Positions 22,826 through 30,951 of a stretch of 33,050 nt of DNA are shown here, piece after piece. The stretch is from the NCBI GenBank assembly GCA_016839845.1, contig JAEOTL010000332.1, positions 1-33,050 on the forward strand, written 5' to 3'. The DNA comes from Promethearchaeota archaeon (GTDB lineage: Archaea > Asgardarchaeota > Lokiarchaeia > Sigynarchaeales > SOKP01). Positions within the stretch are counted from its first letter, which is position 1, and every line of letters begins with the position of its first letter. Under the pieces are notes generated by a model. That model had not been told where the DNA came from, made no database searches, and was given only the letters and a program-made list of their open reading frames with translations. The translations under genes were made by a program, and so were the position numbers.

Positions 22826-24115
22826 ATGAAAAGAAGAAAAAAACTATCAGAAATCAGAAAAAAAATTGACGATGGTACTGCTGTTATAATAACGGTTCAA
22901 GAATTAATCGATCGGGTGAGTGATGGTGAAAAATTCGAATTTGAAGATGTTGATGTTGTCACAACAGCTACTAAAGGGCTGATGAGTGGAATTTTTGGAA
23001 TTTTCTCTTTTCGGTTAGCCCCACCTCGAACTTCAAGAAGATATTCTGAAGTAAGTATGAATGGGATCCCTTCTTTTCCAGGACCATGTCCTAATGAGTA
23101 TTTAGGTATAGTTGATTTGATTGTTTATGGAACAGCTCAAAGTAAAACTTTGAAGAATTATTGCGGTGGGTCTTTATTTAGAGATTTAGCAGAGAAAGAA
23201 ATAATAAGAGTCGTTGCAAAGGATATCGAGGGTCAAGAAGTTACAAAAGATATTACTCTTCAAGATATGCAATTTGCCAAACTAGTAGGGACTAGACAAG
23301 CAATTAAAAATTATAATGCAATGATTAATTGTGAAACATATAAGGTTAATACGATATTTTCTTGTCATCCATTTGAACCAAATAAAAAAGAACTCACATT
23401 TTCTGGGTGTGGAGCTTTAAACCCTTTCCAAAATGACCCAGAATTTGAATCTTTTGGTGTAGGGTCACCAATTCTAGTTAATGGAAATATTGGTTATTTG
23501 ATGGGACCAGGTACTCGAAATTATATTGCAAAACCTAATATGATGACGATGGCACCCTTTTCGGGAATGAAACCAGAATATATGGGAGCATTTAAAACTT
23601 CCTATGGTCTAGAACCGATTTGCAGTGTAGCTGTTCCAATTCCTATACTTAATGAACGAAATTTCATTAATATTGTTAAATCTGATAAGGATGTTAAACT
23701 TGCTATCTTAAGTCTAGTTGGTAGAGAAAAAGTGGGAGAAATCAGCTACGGTGATGTATGGGACAATAATTTCCGCATGAAGTTTAATCCTGAAGCCTGT
23801 AGTAAATGTGATAAGTGTGATAATCTTGATAAATGCCCTACTGATGCTTTCATAGTAAAAAATGAAAAAATACTCGCTATTGATCGCTCTCACTGTTTTA
23901 ATTGCGGGAATTGCGTTATTTCATGCCCACAAGCTTTTAAAATGGACTTAAAATCAATTAAACTCGATGATACACTCATACCAGTTGTATTGAGACAATC
24001 TGACAGAAATGGGGCAGTAAAACTGGCTGAACAGTTGAAATCCATGATCCTTAACGGGGAATTTCCTTTAAAAAAACCGATTAGTAAATTACAATTTGCA
24101 AAAGAAGTAAAATAA
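22826..24115 (+). CDS. Homocysteine biosynthesis protein (DUF39/COG1900) with a 2[4Fe-4S] ferredoxin domain
   Basis: The COG1900 family is needed in methanogens for making homocysteine from aspartate semialdehyde and a sulfur donor, together with a small NIL-ferredoxin protein. Residues 1 to about 315 are the DUF39 core (DVDVVTTATKGLMSGIFGIF, SMNGIPSFPGPCPNEYLG, NYCGGSLFRDL, GPGTRNY). Conserved Cys residues at CPNE, NYC, SCHPF and SGCGALNPF are candidates for sulfur chemistry. The C-terminus holds two [4Fe-4S] motifs, CSKCDKCDNLDKCP (about 325-338) and CFNCGNCVISCP (about 357-368), so the ferredoxin is fused to the core. The ATG at 22826 is chosen because GGGTGA lies five bases upstream; a GTG at 22817 is the alternative. 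It begins a plus-strand block with a ThDP enzyme. Confidence 0.88.
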   Translation: MKRRKKLSEIRKKIDDGTAVIITVQELIDRVSDGEKFEFEDVDVVTTATKGLMSGIFGIFSFRLAPPRTSRRYSEVSMNGIPSFPGPCPNEYLGIVDLIVYGTAQSKTLKNYCGGSLFRDLAEKEIIRVVAKDIEGQEVTKDITLQDMQFAKLVGTRQAIKNYNAMINCETYKVNTIFSCHPFEPNKKELTFSGCGALNPFQNDPEFESFGVGSPILVNGNIGYLMGPGTRNYIAKPNMMTMAPFSGMKPEYMGAFKTSYGLEPICSVAVPIPILNERNFINIVKSDKDVKLAILSLVGREKVGEISYGDVWDNNFRMKFNPEACSKCDKCDNLDKCPTDAFIVKNEKILAIDRSHCFNCGNCVISCPQAFKMDLKSIKLDDTLIPVVLRQSDRNGAVKLAEQLKSMILNGEFPLKKPISKLQFAKEVK

Positions 24116-24154
24116 GTTTTATTTTCCCCCTCGATATTTAAGGAAGGAGAGTAG

Positions 24155-24183
24155 CTAAGATAATACGATTAACGTTATCTTAG
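24155..24183. promoter_or_regulatory. Inverted repeat upstream of the ThDP enzyme
   Basis: CTAAGATAA (24155-24163) and TTATCTTAG (24175-24183) are perfect 9-base arms with an 11-base spacer. They lie 40 bases after the preceding stop and just upstream of TATA-like sequences (24198-24210 and 24217-24227). The position suits an operator or an RNA hairpin; no T run follows, so a terminator is less likely. Confidence 0.45.
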
Positions 24184-24285
24184 AATTGAAAACTATGTTT
24201 TTATTTAAATGACTGCATATATATTCGGATCCTCAATTTTTAATTCTGTAATAAAGTTTATTTTGAATTTGGGATTTTGGAATTT

Positions 24286-26025
24286 ATGATTAACCAAATA
24301 CAAAACGGTGGCGATTTAGTTGTTAATTGTCTTCTTAGAGAAGGAGTCAGTAAAATATTTGGTCTTGTTGGTGGCGAACTTTTAACGATTTATGATGCAG
24401 TAGAGCGTTGGGGCCGAGAACAGGGGATTGATACAGTTATGGTTAGACACGAACAAGCTGGTGGCCATATGGCCGATGCATGGGCTCGAGCAACGGGAGA
24501 GATCGGTGTTTGTTTAGGAACTGTTGGGCCGGGAGTAACTCATCTTGTACCTGCCATTGCCACTGCGAATGCTGACTCTATTCCATTGTTAGCTATTGGT
24601 GCTCAAATCGGTAGGATGTTTGAAGATACGGGTATTCTACAAGGTGGAATAGATCAAATTGCGTTGATGAAACCAATTACTAAAGCCCAAATACAAGTAG
24701 AAGAACCTGAAGAGATACCTCGAGCTATTCAGAAAGCAATTAAAATCGCATTATCTGGGAGAAGAGGTCCTGTATATCTTGAATTTAGGGAAACTGCGTT
24801 GGTGAGAAAATTAAGGGAAGAGGATATTAAAAAAGTGTTGAATCCTAATGAATACCGAGCTATAAATAGATCACATGGCAACCCTGAAGATATACAATCA
24901 GCAGTTCGAATCTTAAAAACCGCTAAAAAGCCGTTGATCATAGCCGGTGGAGGAGTAATTGCCTCTGAAGCCTCAAATGAACTAACTCTTTTATCTGAAA
25001 CCTATAAAATCCCTGTGGGGACTACTATTAATGGGATAGGCTCAATTGGGAGTGATAAAAAAACATTCTTAGACTCATATTTAATCAATGCTTCATACCG
25101 AACAGCTGCTATTGAAGCAGATGTGGTGTTATCATTTGGGTGCAAATGGGATTATTCTATATTTTATGGGACACAACCTCTTTGGAATCAAGACCAAAAA
25201 ATAATACAAGTAGATATTGATCCTAAAGAAATTGGGAAAAATAGGCCAATAAAAGTTGGGATAATAGGCGATTGTAAAGCGGTCATCAACCAATTATTAA
25301 TTGAAATGGAAGAAAACCTCCCAAAAAATAAATTGACAGAATGGACAGAATGGAACGACTATTTACAAGAAACTAGAGAAACACAGTTAAACTCTAATTT
25401 AAAGGTACTAGAATCTAAAAAATTACCCATGAAACCTGAAAGACTCGTATATGAGATATTTGATTTTATTCCTAAGGATGCACAAATTATTTTGGATGGT
25501 GGTGATATTGTAGTTTTTTCGTACAAATTTATTAATCATAAACCACGTTCACCAAGATCGACATTCTTCCCCATTTCAATGGGACATTTAGGCGTTGGAA
25601 TTCCATATTCAATTGCTGTTAAAATGGCAAAACCAGAGAAATTAGTTATTTGTTTAACTGGGGATGGAAGCTTTTTATTTAATATTCAAGAATTAGAAAC
25701 AGCTGTAAGGTTAAACTTACCAATAATCATTCTGATTGCGAATAATTGTGCATGGGGAATGATTAAGAGTAATCAAAAGAAGACCTACAAAAAAAGATAT
25801 TGTGATGTAGACTTCCCATTAATTGATTATTCTGATATTGCCAAAGGTTTTGGGTGTTATGGAGAGCGTATTGAAAATCCAGATGAGTTAAGAAATGCAA
25901 TACAAAGAGCAATAGATTCTGGAAAACCTGCAGTGATAGATGTTGCTATTGCGTTTGAAACTCCAACCCCGATGAGATTTTTAGCTCAATATAAGAAAAA
26001 CAAAGGATTATTTGGGTTAGAATAG
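24286..26025 (+). CDS. ThDP-dependent enzyme of the acetolactate synthase (IlvB-like) superfamily
   Basis: A three-domain thiamine diphosphate enzyme. The N-terminal Pyr domain has the cofactor-activating Glu in VRHEQAGGHMADAWARATG (Glu at about 56), followed by GTVGPGVTHLVPAIATANADSIPLLAI. The central domain carries KKPLIIAGGGVI and ADVVLSFGCKWDYS. The C-terminal PP domain has the ThDP motif GDGSFLFNIQELETAVRLN...NN near residues 462-492. About 580 residues is normal for acetolactate synthase and for 2-hydroxyacyl-CoA lyase or benzaldehyde lyase relatives. No small regulatory subunit or other branched-chain amino acid gene is adjacent, so a biosynthetic ALS role is unproven. A short-chain dehydrogenase follows 38 bases later and may act on its product. 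I chose the ATG at 24286 over a TTG at 24277. Confidence 0.85.
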   Translation: MINQIQNGGDLVVNCLLREGVSKIFGLVGGELLTIYDAVERWGREQGIDTVMVRHEQAGGHMADAWARATGEIGVCLGTVGPGVTHLVPAIATANADSIPLLAIGAQIGRMFEDTGILQGGIDQIALMKPITKAQIQVEEPEEIPRAIQKAIKIALSGRRGPVYLEFRETALVRKLREEDIKKVLNPNEYRAINRSHGNPEDIQSAVRILKTAKKPLIIAGGGVIASEASNELTLLSETYKIPVGTTINGIGSIGSDKKTFLDSYLINASYRTAAIEADVVLSFGCKWDYSIFYGTQPLWNQDQKIIQVDIDPKEIGKNRPIKVGIIGDCKAVINQLLIEMEENLPKNKLTEWTEWNDYLQETRETQLNSNLKVLESKKLPMKPERLVYEIFDFIPKDAQIILDGGDIVVFSYKFINHKPRSPRSTFFPISMGHLGVGIPYSIAVKMAKPEKLVICLTGDGSFLFNIQELETAVRLNLPIIILIANNCAWGMIKSNQKKTYKKRYCDVDFPLIDYSDIAKGFGCYGERIENPDELRNAIQRAIDSGKPAVIDVAIAFETPTPMRFLAQYKKNKGLFGLE

Positions 26026-26063
26026 ATATTATTGTAGAAAAATACATCAAGAGAGATAAAATA

Positions 26064-26858
26064 ATGAAAGATAATTTTCTAGAAGGAAAGGTGGTGCTAG
26101 TTACAGGTGCTGGTAGTGGATTTGGACGTGAAATGGCGATTGCATTCGCAAGTAAAGGGGCAGATTTAGTTTTAAATGATATTAATTTATCAGCTATTAG
26201 TGAAACAAAAGAAATTATTAATAAGTTGTTCAGCGTTGATATTCTACTAGTAGAAGCAGATATTTCTGATGAGGAACAAGTTAACAAGATGAGTAAAGAG
26301 GTTTATCAAAAGTTCAGTAATGTTTTTCTAATAGTTAATAATGCCGGGATTAGAGGCGGCTCTTCTTCCCTTAAAACTAAGACTACAGATTATGATAGGG
26401 TTATGGATGTAAACGTGAAAGGAGCATGGAATGTTACTAAAGCATTTTACAAGAAAATGAGAAAACAGAAATTCGCCCCTATTGTTGGAAAAATTATAAA
26501 TATAACCTCTTGTGCAGGTACAGAAAGTGGGTTAAATCCCTTTATTGGGATGTATAGTGTAAGTAAAGCTGCTCTTATTGCTTTTACAAAACTGTGGGCC
26601 CTTGAACTAGGCTCAAATAATATAACTGTGAATGCTATTTGTCCTGGGATCTTTCTTACTCCCATTTACAACAACGATCCCGATTTTATCAGAGAATGGA
26701 TTAAATTAAGAAATATAAAAATTCCATTGGATGCAATTGGAGAACCTAAACAAGTTGCAGACATCGCATTATTTCTTGCTTCACCCGCTTCGGACTATAT
26801 GACGGGTCAGAATATCATAGTAGATGGTGGGATGACGCTTAGTATTAATAAGCTATAA
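26064..26858 (+). CDS. Short-chain dehydrogenase/reductase (SDR)
   Basis: A classical SDR that oxidises or reduces an alcohol/ketone with NAD(P). The cofactor loop TGAGSGFG is at residues 14-21, VNNAG at 91-95, Asn in VNVKG at about 118, and the catalytic set Ser149, Tyr164 and Lys168 (YSVSK). The end VDGG motif (MTGQNIIVDGG) near 250 is typical of FabG-like members. D39 after strand 2 (VLNDI) favours NAD over NADP. It is 264 residues long, as expected. It follows the ThDP enzyme with a 38-base gap, so the two probably form an operon, with the SDR perhaps reducing the 2-hydroxy-ketone type product. The substrate cannot be read from sequence. Start ATG at 26064. Confidence 0.92.
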   Translation: MKDNFLEGKVVLVTGAGSGFGREMAIAFASKGADLVLNDINLSAISETKEIINKLFSVDILLVEADISDEEQVNKMSKEVYQKFSNVFLIVNNAGIRGGSSSLKTKTTDYDRVMDVNVKGAWNVTKAFYKKMRKQKFAPIVGKIINITSCAGTESGLNPFIGMYSVSKAALIAFTKLWALELGSNNITVNAICPGIFLTPIYNNDPDFIREWIKLRNIKIPLDAIGEPKQVADIALFLASPASDYMTGQNIIVDGGMTLSINKL

Positions 26859-26882
26859 TCCACCATTTCTAACTTAAATTTA

Positions 26883-28175
26883 TTATTTTCTAAGTTTTGT
26901 ATCCAATTTAGAAAGAGATTTAATTGCTGGTTCCAACACAATTTTTTCACCTCGATTATCATCTTTAAGAAGGAAAGTAGTTAGAATTGTGGTACATGCC
27001 ATAAAGAAAAAAATACTCGAAATAGTTACTAGCACCTCAAAGTCAATGAAAGTTGAGAGCATAGTACCAATTGGAATAAAAACTATTGATGCTAAAGAAC
27101 CAAAAGTATTTAGAAGTTGATATTTAAATGTTTTCCATTTCTCATTTATTGTTAAACTCGCAGTAAAAGATGTATAGGTAAAATTTGCAATACTAGCCGT
27201 AAAAAAGAGTAAAAATTTTAGAATCAAAACGATTGGAAAATTAGAAAATATGAGGGAAATCATTAGAAAATTATATAAAATTAATCCTGAAAACATTATT
27301 TTCCTCTTTTCATATCTTTTGCATAAAAATTGTGCAATAAAATTTCCAAGAAATTCTCCTAATATAAAAATAAAATAGATAGAACTATAGAATATATAAT
27401 GAGATTCACCAAATTTATCCCAAATCCAAGAACTAAATAGGAATATAAAGATAGCATCTGACGAACCAAGAAAGTATGATATATACATTGAGACCATTAA
27501 TTTTTTCTCCTTTCTTTGATTTTGTTTTTTCTTCATGTTAACCTTCTCAGAAACATTATGCTCATATTCAAACAGAATAAATAGTAATTTTTTTGATACA
27601 ATAATCACGATTACAATTAAGAAAATTGAGATAATCAATCCTCCTACAAAGAAAAAGTTCCAAAATTGGATTGAATATAAATTGAAAAAATTTAACCTAA
27701 AAAATAGGGAGATGACCAAGAACCCACAGATTCGAGATGTTTTAACAATAAAGATTAATCTGTCTTTAATACTTTCAGACTGTTTACTAATATTTAGGAA
27801 AAAATTAATCATAATAGTTCTTATCATTGATACAGAATAAAGATACATAACTAAGAACAACACGAATAGAAAAAGAATTTCTTTAAATAGAATAAAAATC
27901 AAAAAACCCATACCTAAGCCGCAATTTGAAGTAATAAGAATAATTTTTCGGTGGATCATTTTTCTAACATGCTTCTCATAAAAAAATCCTGTTAATGGGG
28001 TAAAGAACGTAAAAGTATATGCAATTAATTGCATAAAGCCTAATAAGGTCCGATCAACGTTGAGAACATTGAAATAGAAGACAGGAATAGAATTAAGATA
28101 GTAGTACTCAAAAATTGACAATGTAAAGTAAGTAAGAAAAAAACCTAGGATTGTAAGTCTCTTATTAAATTCCAT
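26883..28175 (-). CDS. Major facilitator superfamily-like transporter
   Basis: A 430-residue membrane protein with about 12 hydrophobic segments. Two groups of six are separated by a basic central loop (VSEKVNMKKKQNQRKEKKLM) near residues 210-229, the usual MFS layout. A loop between helices 2 and 3 (GFFYEKHVRKMIHRKI) has the basic character of MFS motif A but not its exact sequence. A similar loop (CKRYEKRKIMFSG) stands in the second half, as expected from an internal duplication. Substrate unknown. The start is ATG at 28175. It is convergent with the SDR gene (24 bases between stops) and lies downstream of eL15 on the same strand, separated by nested inverted repeats. Confidence 0.75.
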   Translation of the reverse strand: MEFNKRLTILGFFLTYFTLSIFEYYYLNSIPVFYFNVLNVDRTLLGFMQLIAYTFTFFTPLTGFFYEKHVRKMIHRKIILITSNCGLGMGFLIFILFKEILFLFVLFLVMYLYSVSMIRTIMINFFLNISKQSESIKDRLIFIVKTSRICGFLVISLFFRLNFFNLYSIQFWNFFFVGGLIISIFLIVIVIIVSKKLLFILFEYEHNVSEKVNMKKKQNQRKEKKLMVSMYISYFLGSSDAIFIFLFSSWIWDKFGESHYIFYSSIYFIFILGEFLGNFIAQFLCKRYEKRKIMFSGLILYNFLMISLIFSNFPIVLILKFLLFFTASIANFTYTSFTASLTINEKWKTFKYQLLNTFGSLASIVFIPIGTMLSTFIDFEVLVTISSIFFFMACTTILTTFLLKDDNRGEKIVLEPAIKSLSKLDTKLRK

Positions 28176-28200
28176 CTATCTTCCCATAAATTATTAGAAT

Positions 28201-28282
28201 CATTGATATCAAAAAGTTAAAAATTATGTTCTTAAAGTTCAACCTTTTCTTTTTAAGAACTGTTTATATTCTAATATCAATG
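28201..28282. repeat. Nested inverted repeats between eL15 and the transporter gene
   Basis: An outer pair, CATTGATAT (28201-28209) and ATATCAATG (28274-28282), surrounds an inner pair, GTTCTTAAA (28228-28236) and TTTAAGAAC (28252-28260). All arms are perfect 9-mers. The whole can fold into one long stem with an asymmetric internal loop. It is downstream of eL15 and about 25 bases upstream of the transporter start, so it could act as a transcript end, an mRNA leader structure or an operator. Confidence 0.55.
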
Positions 28283-28375
28283 CTTTGAGGTAGATTTTGA
28301 ATGTAATCTATAAAAAACCAATAAAGGAAATGTTTTTAAATAGTGTGAATTCTTTAAAGAGAAAAAATTATCGTA

Positions 28376-28954
28376 TTATTTCCCACGCCCTTTATTTGCT
28401 CGAATGCTGGGCCTTGTTTTTTCAGATCCCCATCCTTTCTTATGCAAACCTCTAGCCCTTTTTCCAGCAGAAGTTAGGCCTCGAGTTACTCTCTTTTTAT
28501 GCTGAGATTCGCAGATCCAGTTTATTTTTGGATCAGATTTAATAACAGGGTGGTTTGGATCAACTATGATAACTTCATAATACCAATGCTTACCATCGGA
28601 ATAAATTTTGTAGGAATTTAAGATTTGCATGTTTGGATATTTTCTTTGAACTCGTTCCTCAGCAACCCATTGTAAATTCTTCCCCGTTGTGTATTTAGAA
28701 ACACCTAAAGCTCTTGGTTTCCTCCCCCGTTTTGGTCTTACCTTATGCATTCCACCTTTTCTTATTCTCACTCTTATAACGGCATAACCTTGTTTAGCTT
28801 TATATCCTAATTCCCTAGCGCGATGAATTTTTGTCGGTTTTTCCACTCTTTGAATAGCTTTACCTTTTCTGTATTCAATTCCTCTATTCCAGTGGGAGGA
28901 CTGGTATCCTGTTTCATGTTTTTCAAATGTCTCTTTAATATATTTATAAGCCAT
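28376..28954 (-). CDS. rpl15e: 50S ribosomal protein eL15 (L15e)
   Basis: A large-subunit protein shared only by archaea and eukaryotes. Family-wide motifs are all present: MAYKYIKETFEKH at the start, YRKGKAIQRVEKPTKIHRAR, GYAVIRVRIRKGG near residues 56-68, RPKRGRKPRALGVSKY, NLQWVAEERVQRKYPNM, and YYEVIIVDPNHPVI. The basic C-terminus contains RGLTSAGKRARGLHKKGWG. At 192 residues it is normal in size. It stands alone between SerA and the transporter gene, not next to Rpp30 and Pop5 as in many archaea. The start is ATG at 28954. Expression should be high. Confidence 0.98.
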   Translation of the reverse strand: MAYKYIKETFEKHETGYQSSHWNRGIEYRKGKAIQRVEKPTKIHRARELGYKAKQGYAVIRVRIRKGGMHKVRPKRGRKPRALGVSKYTTGKNLQWVAEERVQRKYPNMQILNSYKIYSDGKHWYYEVIIVDPNHPVIKSDPKINWICESQHKKRVTRGLTSAGKRARGLHKKGWGSEKTRPSIRANKGRGK

Positions 28955-29027
28955 GATACGATACTCACTTACTAATGTTAAATAAAAATGAACATATTTT
29001 ATTATTTTTATGGTTATTAAGTGTTGA

Positions 29028-29951
29028 TCATAAATTCTTCAAATAATTTTTTATTTTGTTAGCAATCATAATACTAGCTTGAATTTGTGTTTCTTTGGTT
29101 TGACTCCCAATATGCGGCGTAAGAATCAAATTTTCTTCACAATTACACATCTCCATATCATTTAGAGGTTCCTCTCTATACACATCTAGTGCAGCACCCC
29201 CAATGTCCCCCGCTTCTAATGCTTTTAATAATGCTTTCTCATCAATTAGATTTCCTCTTGCTGTATTAATAATTAGGTCATCTGCATCCATTAATCCCAA
29301 ATTTCGTTCATTTATTATATTTTCAGTCTCTACAGTGGAAGGAAGGTGTAAAGTTATAATTTGCGACCCTTTAATTAAATCATCGATAGTGTTAAAAACA
29401 GTATATCCAAGTTCTTTAGCTTCCTGAATTATATCGGGGGCAATGTCATAAACTCCTATTTCCATTTCAAAAGCCTTACATCTTGTTGCTACCTCATGAC
29501 CAATATTTCCAAAACCTATCAAACCTATTTTCTTACTTTTAAGGGTTGTTCCCATATAATCACTCTTATTCCAATTTCCACAATGCATTGTCTCATCAGC
29601 TTTTGAAATATATCTCACTAAACTTAATAATAATCCTAGCGTTAATTCTGCCACTGAAACAGATGGTGCGTTTGGTGTATTAAAAACTGTAACATTTAAC
29701 TCTTCTGCTTTCTCTAAATCAATATTATCCAAACCCACACCGGCTCTTCCTATTACTTTAAGATTCCTTGCGCATTCTAAGATTTCAGCGCTGATCTTTG
29801 TTCGGGAGCGAACGATTACAGCTGTATATTTCTCAATTTCTTCTTTTAATTCCTCTTCCTCAATTTGATAGTTTTGTACAACTTCAAATCCACTTTCTTT
29901 CAGTATTTTAATACCATCATCATGAATTCTATCTGCGACAAGAACTTTCAT
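29028..29951 (-). CDS. serA: D-3-phosphoglycerate dehydrogenase (short form)
   Basis: SerA oxidises 3-phosphoglycerate to 3-phosphohydroxypyruvate with NAD, the first step of serine synthesis. The NAD loop GLIGFGNIGHEVA is near residues 142-154, preceded by the substrate region SRTKIS (about 49-54) and GRAGVGLDNID (70-80). Catalytic residues follow in order: Arg in NTARGNLID (about 232), Glu in DVYREEPL (about 261), and His in TPHIGSQT (about 281). At 307 residues it is the short type, lacking the C-terminal ACT regulatory domain. A related 2-hydroxyacid dehydrogenase such as glyoxylate reductase is possible but less likely. Serine made here is the co-substrate of TrpB. The start is ATG at 29951; divergent from the gene at 30030. 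Confidence 0.9.
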   Translation of the reverse strand: MKVLVADRIHDDGIKILKESGFEVVQNYQIEEEELKEEIEKYTAVIVRSRTKISAEILECARNLKVIGRAGVGLDNIDLEKAEELNVTVFNTPNAPSVSVAELTLGLLLSLVRYISKADETMHCGNWNKSDYMGTTLKSKKIGLIGFGNIGHEVATRCKAFEMEIGVYDIAPDIIQEAKELGYTVFNTIDDLIKGSQIITLHLPSTVETENIINERNLGLMDADDLIINTARGNLIDEKALLKALEAGDIGGAALDVYREEPLNDMEMCNCEENLILTPHIGSQTKETQIQASIMIANKIKNYLKNL

Positions 29952-30029
29952 TTTACTTACTAACCAATAATTTTATTACATACGTTAATTATTCTTTAAT
30001 CAAAAATTTTATGCTATTAGAATTGTTAG

Positions 30030-30533
30030 ATGGAAGAAAAGAAAAAGAATAATAACAAGGAATCTGAAGCTCTTATAACCAAAGAAAATGGTTTAACAAT
30101 ATCTTATAAAAAAAATCAATTCAATGAATATTTTCCCACACTCTTAGAAGAAATCACTGGAAATAAGAAGAAGATCAAAATAGAATCAATTGAAAGTGAC
30201 CTTAATCCCCCTTCGACGAATCGTACTGACCCCATACCTAATGAATTAATGTATCCTGGAGCAATAGATTTTATAAGAAGATGTTCAACCAAAGAGGAAG
30301 CCATAAGTATTTTAGATTTTTTATTGAAAAGAAGAGAAATAACTAATCCCGATTATCTCGCTATTAAAGAAGAAATCTCAGAAGAGGGCGGGTTAAATAG
30401 ATTTATAAGTAAACATGGAGGATATAAGCCCCCTGGATATTATGAACACAAATATCGAAATTTAAAAAAACAGAAAGAGGAAAAAAAAAGACAATCTGAA
30501 GTCGGTAATATTGAGTATCACAATCATGTTTAA
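30030..30533 (+). CDS. DUF2095-like archaeal protein
   Basis: A 167-residue protein with a charged, low-complexity start (EEKKKNNNKESEAL) and a tail rich in Lys and Glu. The core resembles the archaeal DUF2095 family: FPTLLEEI near residue 35, then IDFIRRCSTKEEAISILDFLLKRREI near 78-104, and GGYKPPGYYEH near 134-144. In that family a similar order (FPxLxxEM, DFIRRCxTxEEAxEII..L...EI, GYY) is seen. The match is from memory and moderate. No function is established. It is transcribed divergently from serA over 78 bases, and starts with ATG at 30030. Confidence 0.65.
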   Translation: MEEKKKNNNKESEALITKENGLTISYKKNQFNEYFPTLLEEITGNKKKIKIESIESDLNPPSTNRTDPIPNELMYPGAIDFIRRCSTKEEAISILDFLLKRREITNPDYLAIKEEISEEGGLNRFISKHGGYKPPGYYEHKYRNLKKQKEEKKRQSEVGNIEYHNHV

Positions 30534-30642
30534 CGAGAAGAAAAATGATGAACTTATGACAACAAGAACTAATGCTCTTAGTAATGATTCTTGTCGCCCC
30601 AAACTGATTTGTTCTCTTATAAACAACTAACAATAGAAAAAA

Positions 30643-30903
30643 CTATTCTTTAGGAAAACCCTCTAATTTTTGTTTAAATTCCAACCCTTTTTGAGTTAAA
30701 AAATGTTCCTTTTTCTCTATTCTAATTAAATTTAATTCTAATAATACCGGAATTCTCCCTTTAACACAAGAAAGTGGTAACCCAGAGAATAATTTTATAG
30801 TCTCATAATTCTTGGCACCCTTATCAATAGCTAAAAGAATTTCAATTCCCATGTAACCTAAAAGAATTTTAAGATCTTCCTTAGATTCTTCCCCATTTTG
30901 CAT
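30643..30903 (-). CDS. Small winged-helix protein
   Basis: An 86-residue protein with the layout of an archaeal winged helix-turn-helix: helix LKILLGYMGIEILLAID, helix NYETIKLFSGL, recognition-type helix LSCVKGRIPVLLELNLI, and a beta wing RIEKKEHFLTQKGLEF. The phrase LTQKG.EF is common in such proteins (as in MarR/PadR-like C-termini). It may bind DNA, or act as a protein-protein module. It is the downstream neighbour of the longin/winged-helix protein, 48 bases after its stop on the same strand, so joint expression is likely. The start is ATG at 30903. Confidence 0.65.
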   Translation of the reverse strand: MQNGEESKEDLKILLGYMGIEILLAIDKGAKNYETIKLFSGLPLSCVKGRIPVLLELNLIRIEKKEHFLTQKGLEFKQKLEGFPKE

Positions 30904-30951
30904 AATTAAACCGTTTTTTAAGTTTCTAATTATATTCGAATAATATTTTTG

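Noticed and set aside
24155..24183. Intrinsic terminator of the homocysteine-biosynthesis gene.
   Set aside because: No T run follows the hairpin, and TATA-like elements lie directly downstream, so an operator or leader element fits better.
27535..27840. A 101-codon plus-strand ORF inside the transporter gene.
   Set aside because: It is an antisense shadow of hydrophobic codons; the minus-strand transmembrane pattern is continuous and MFS-like.
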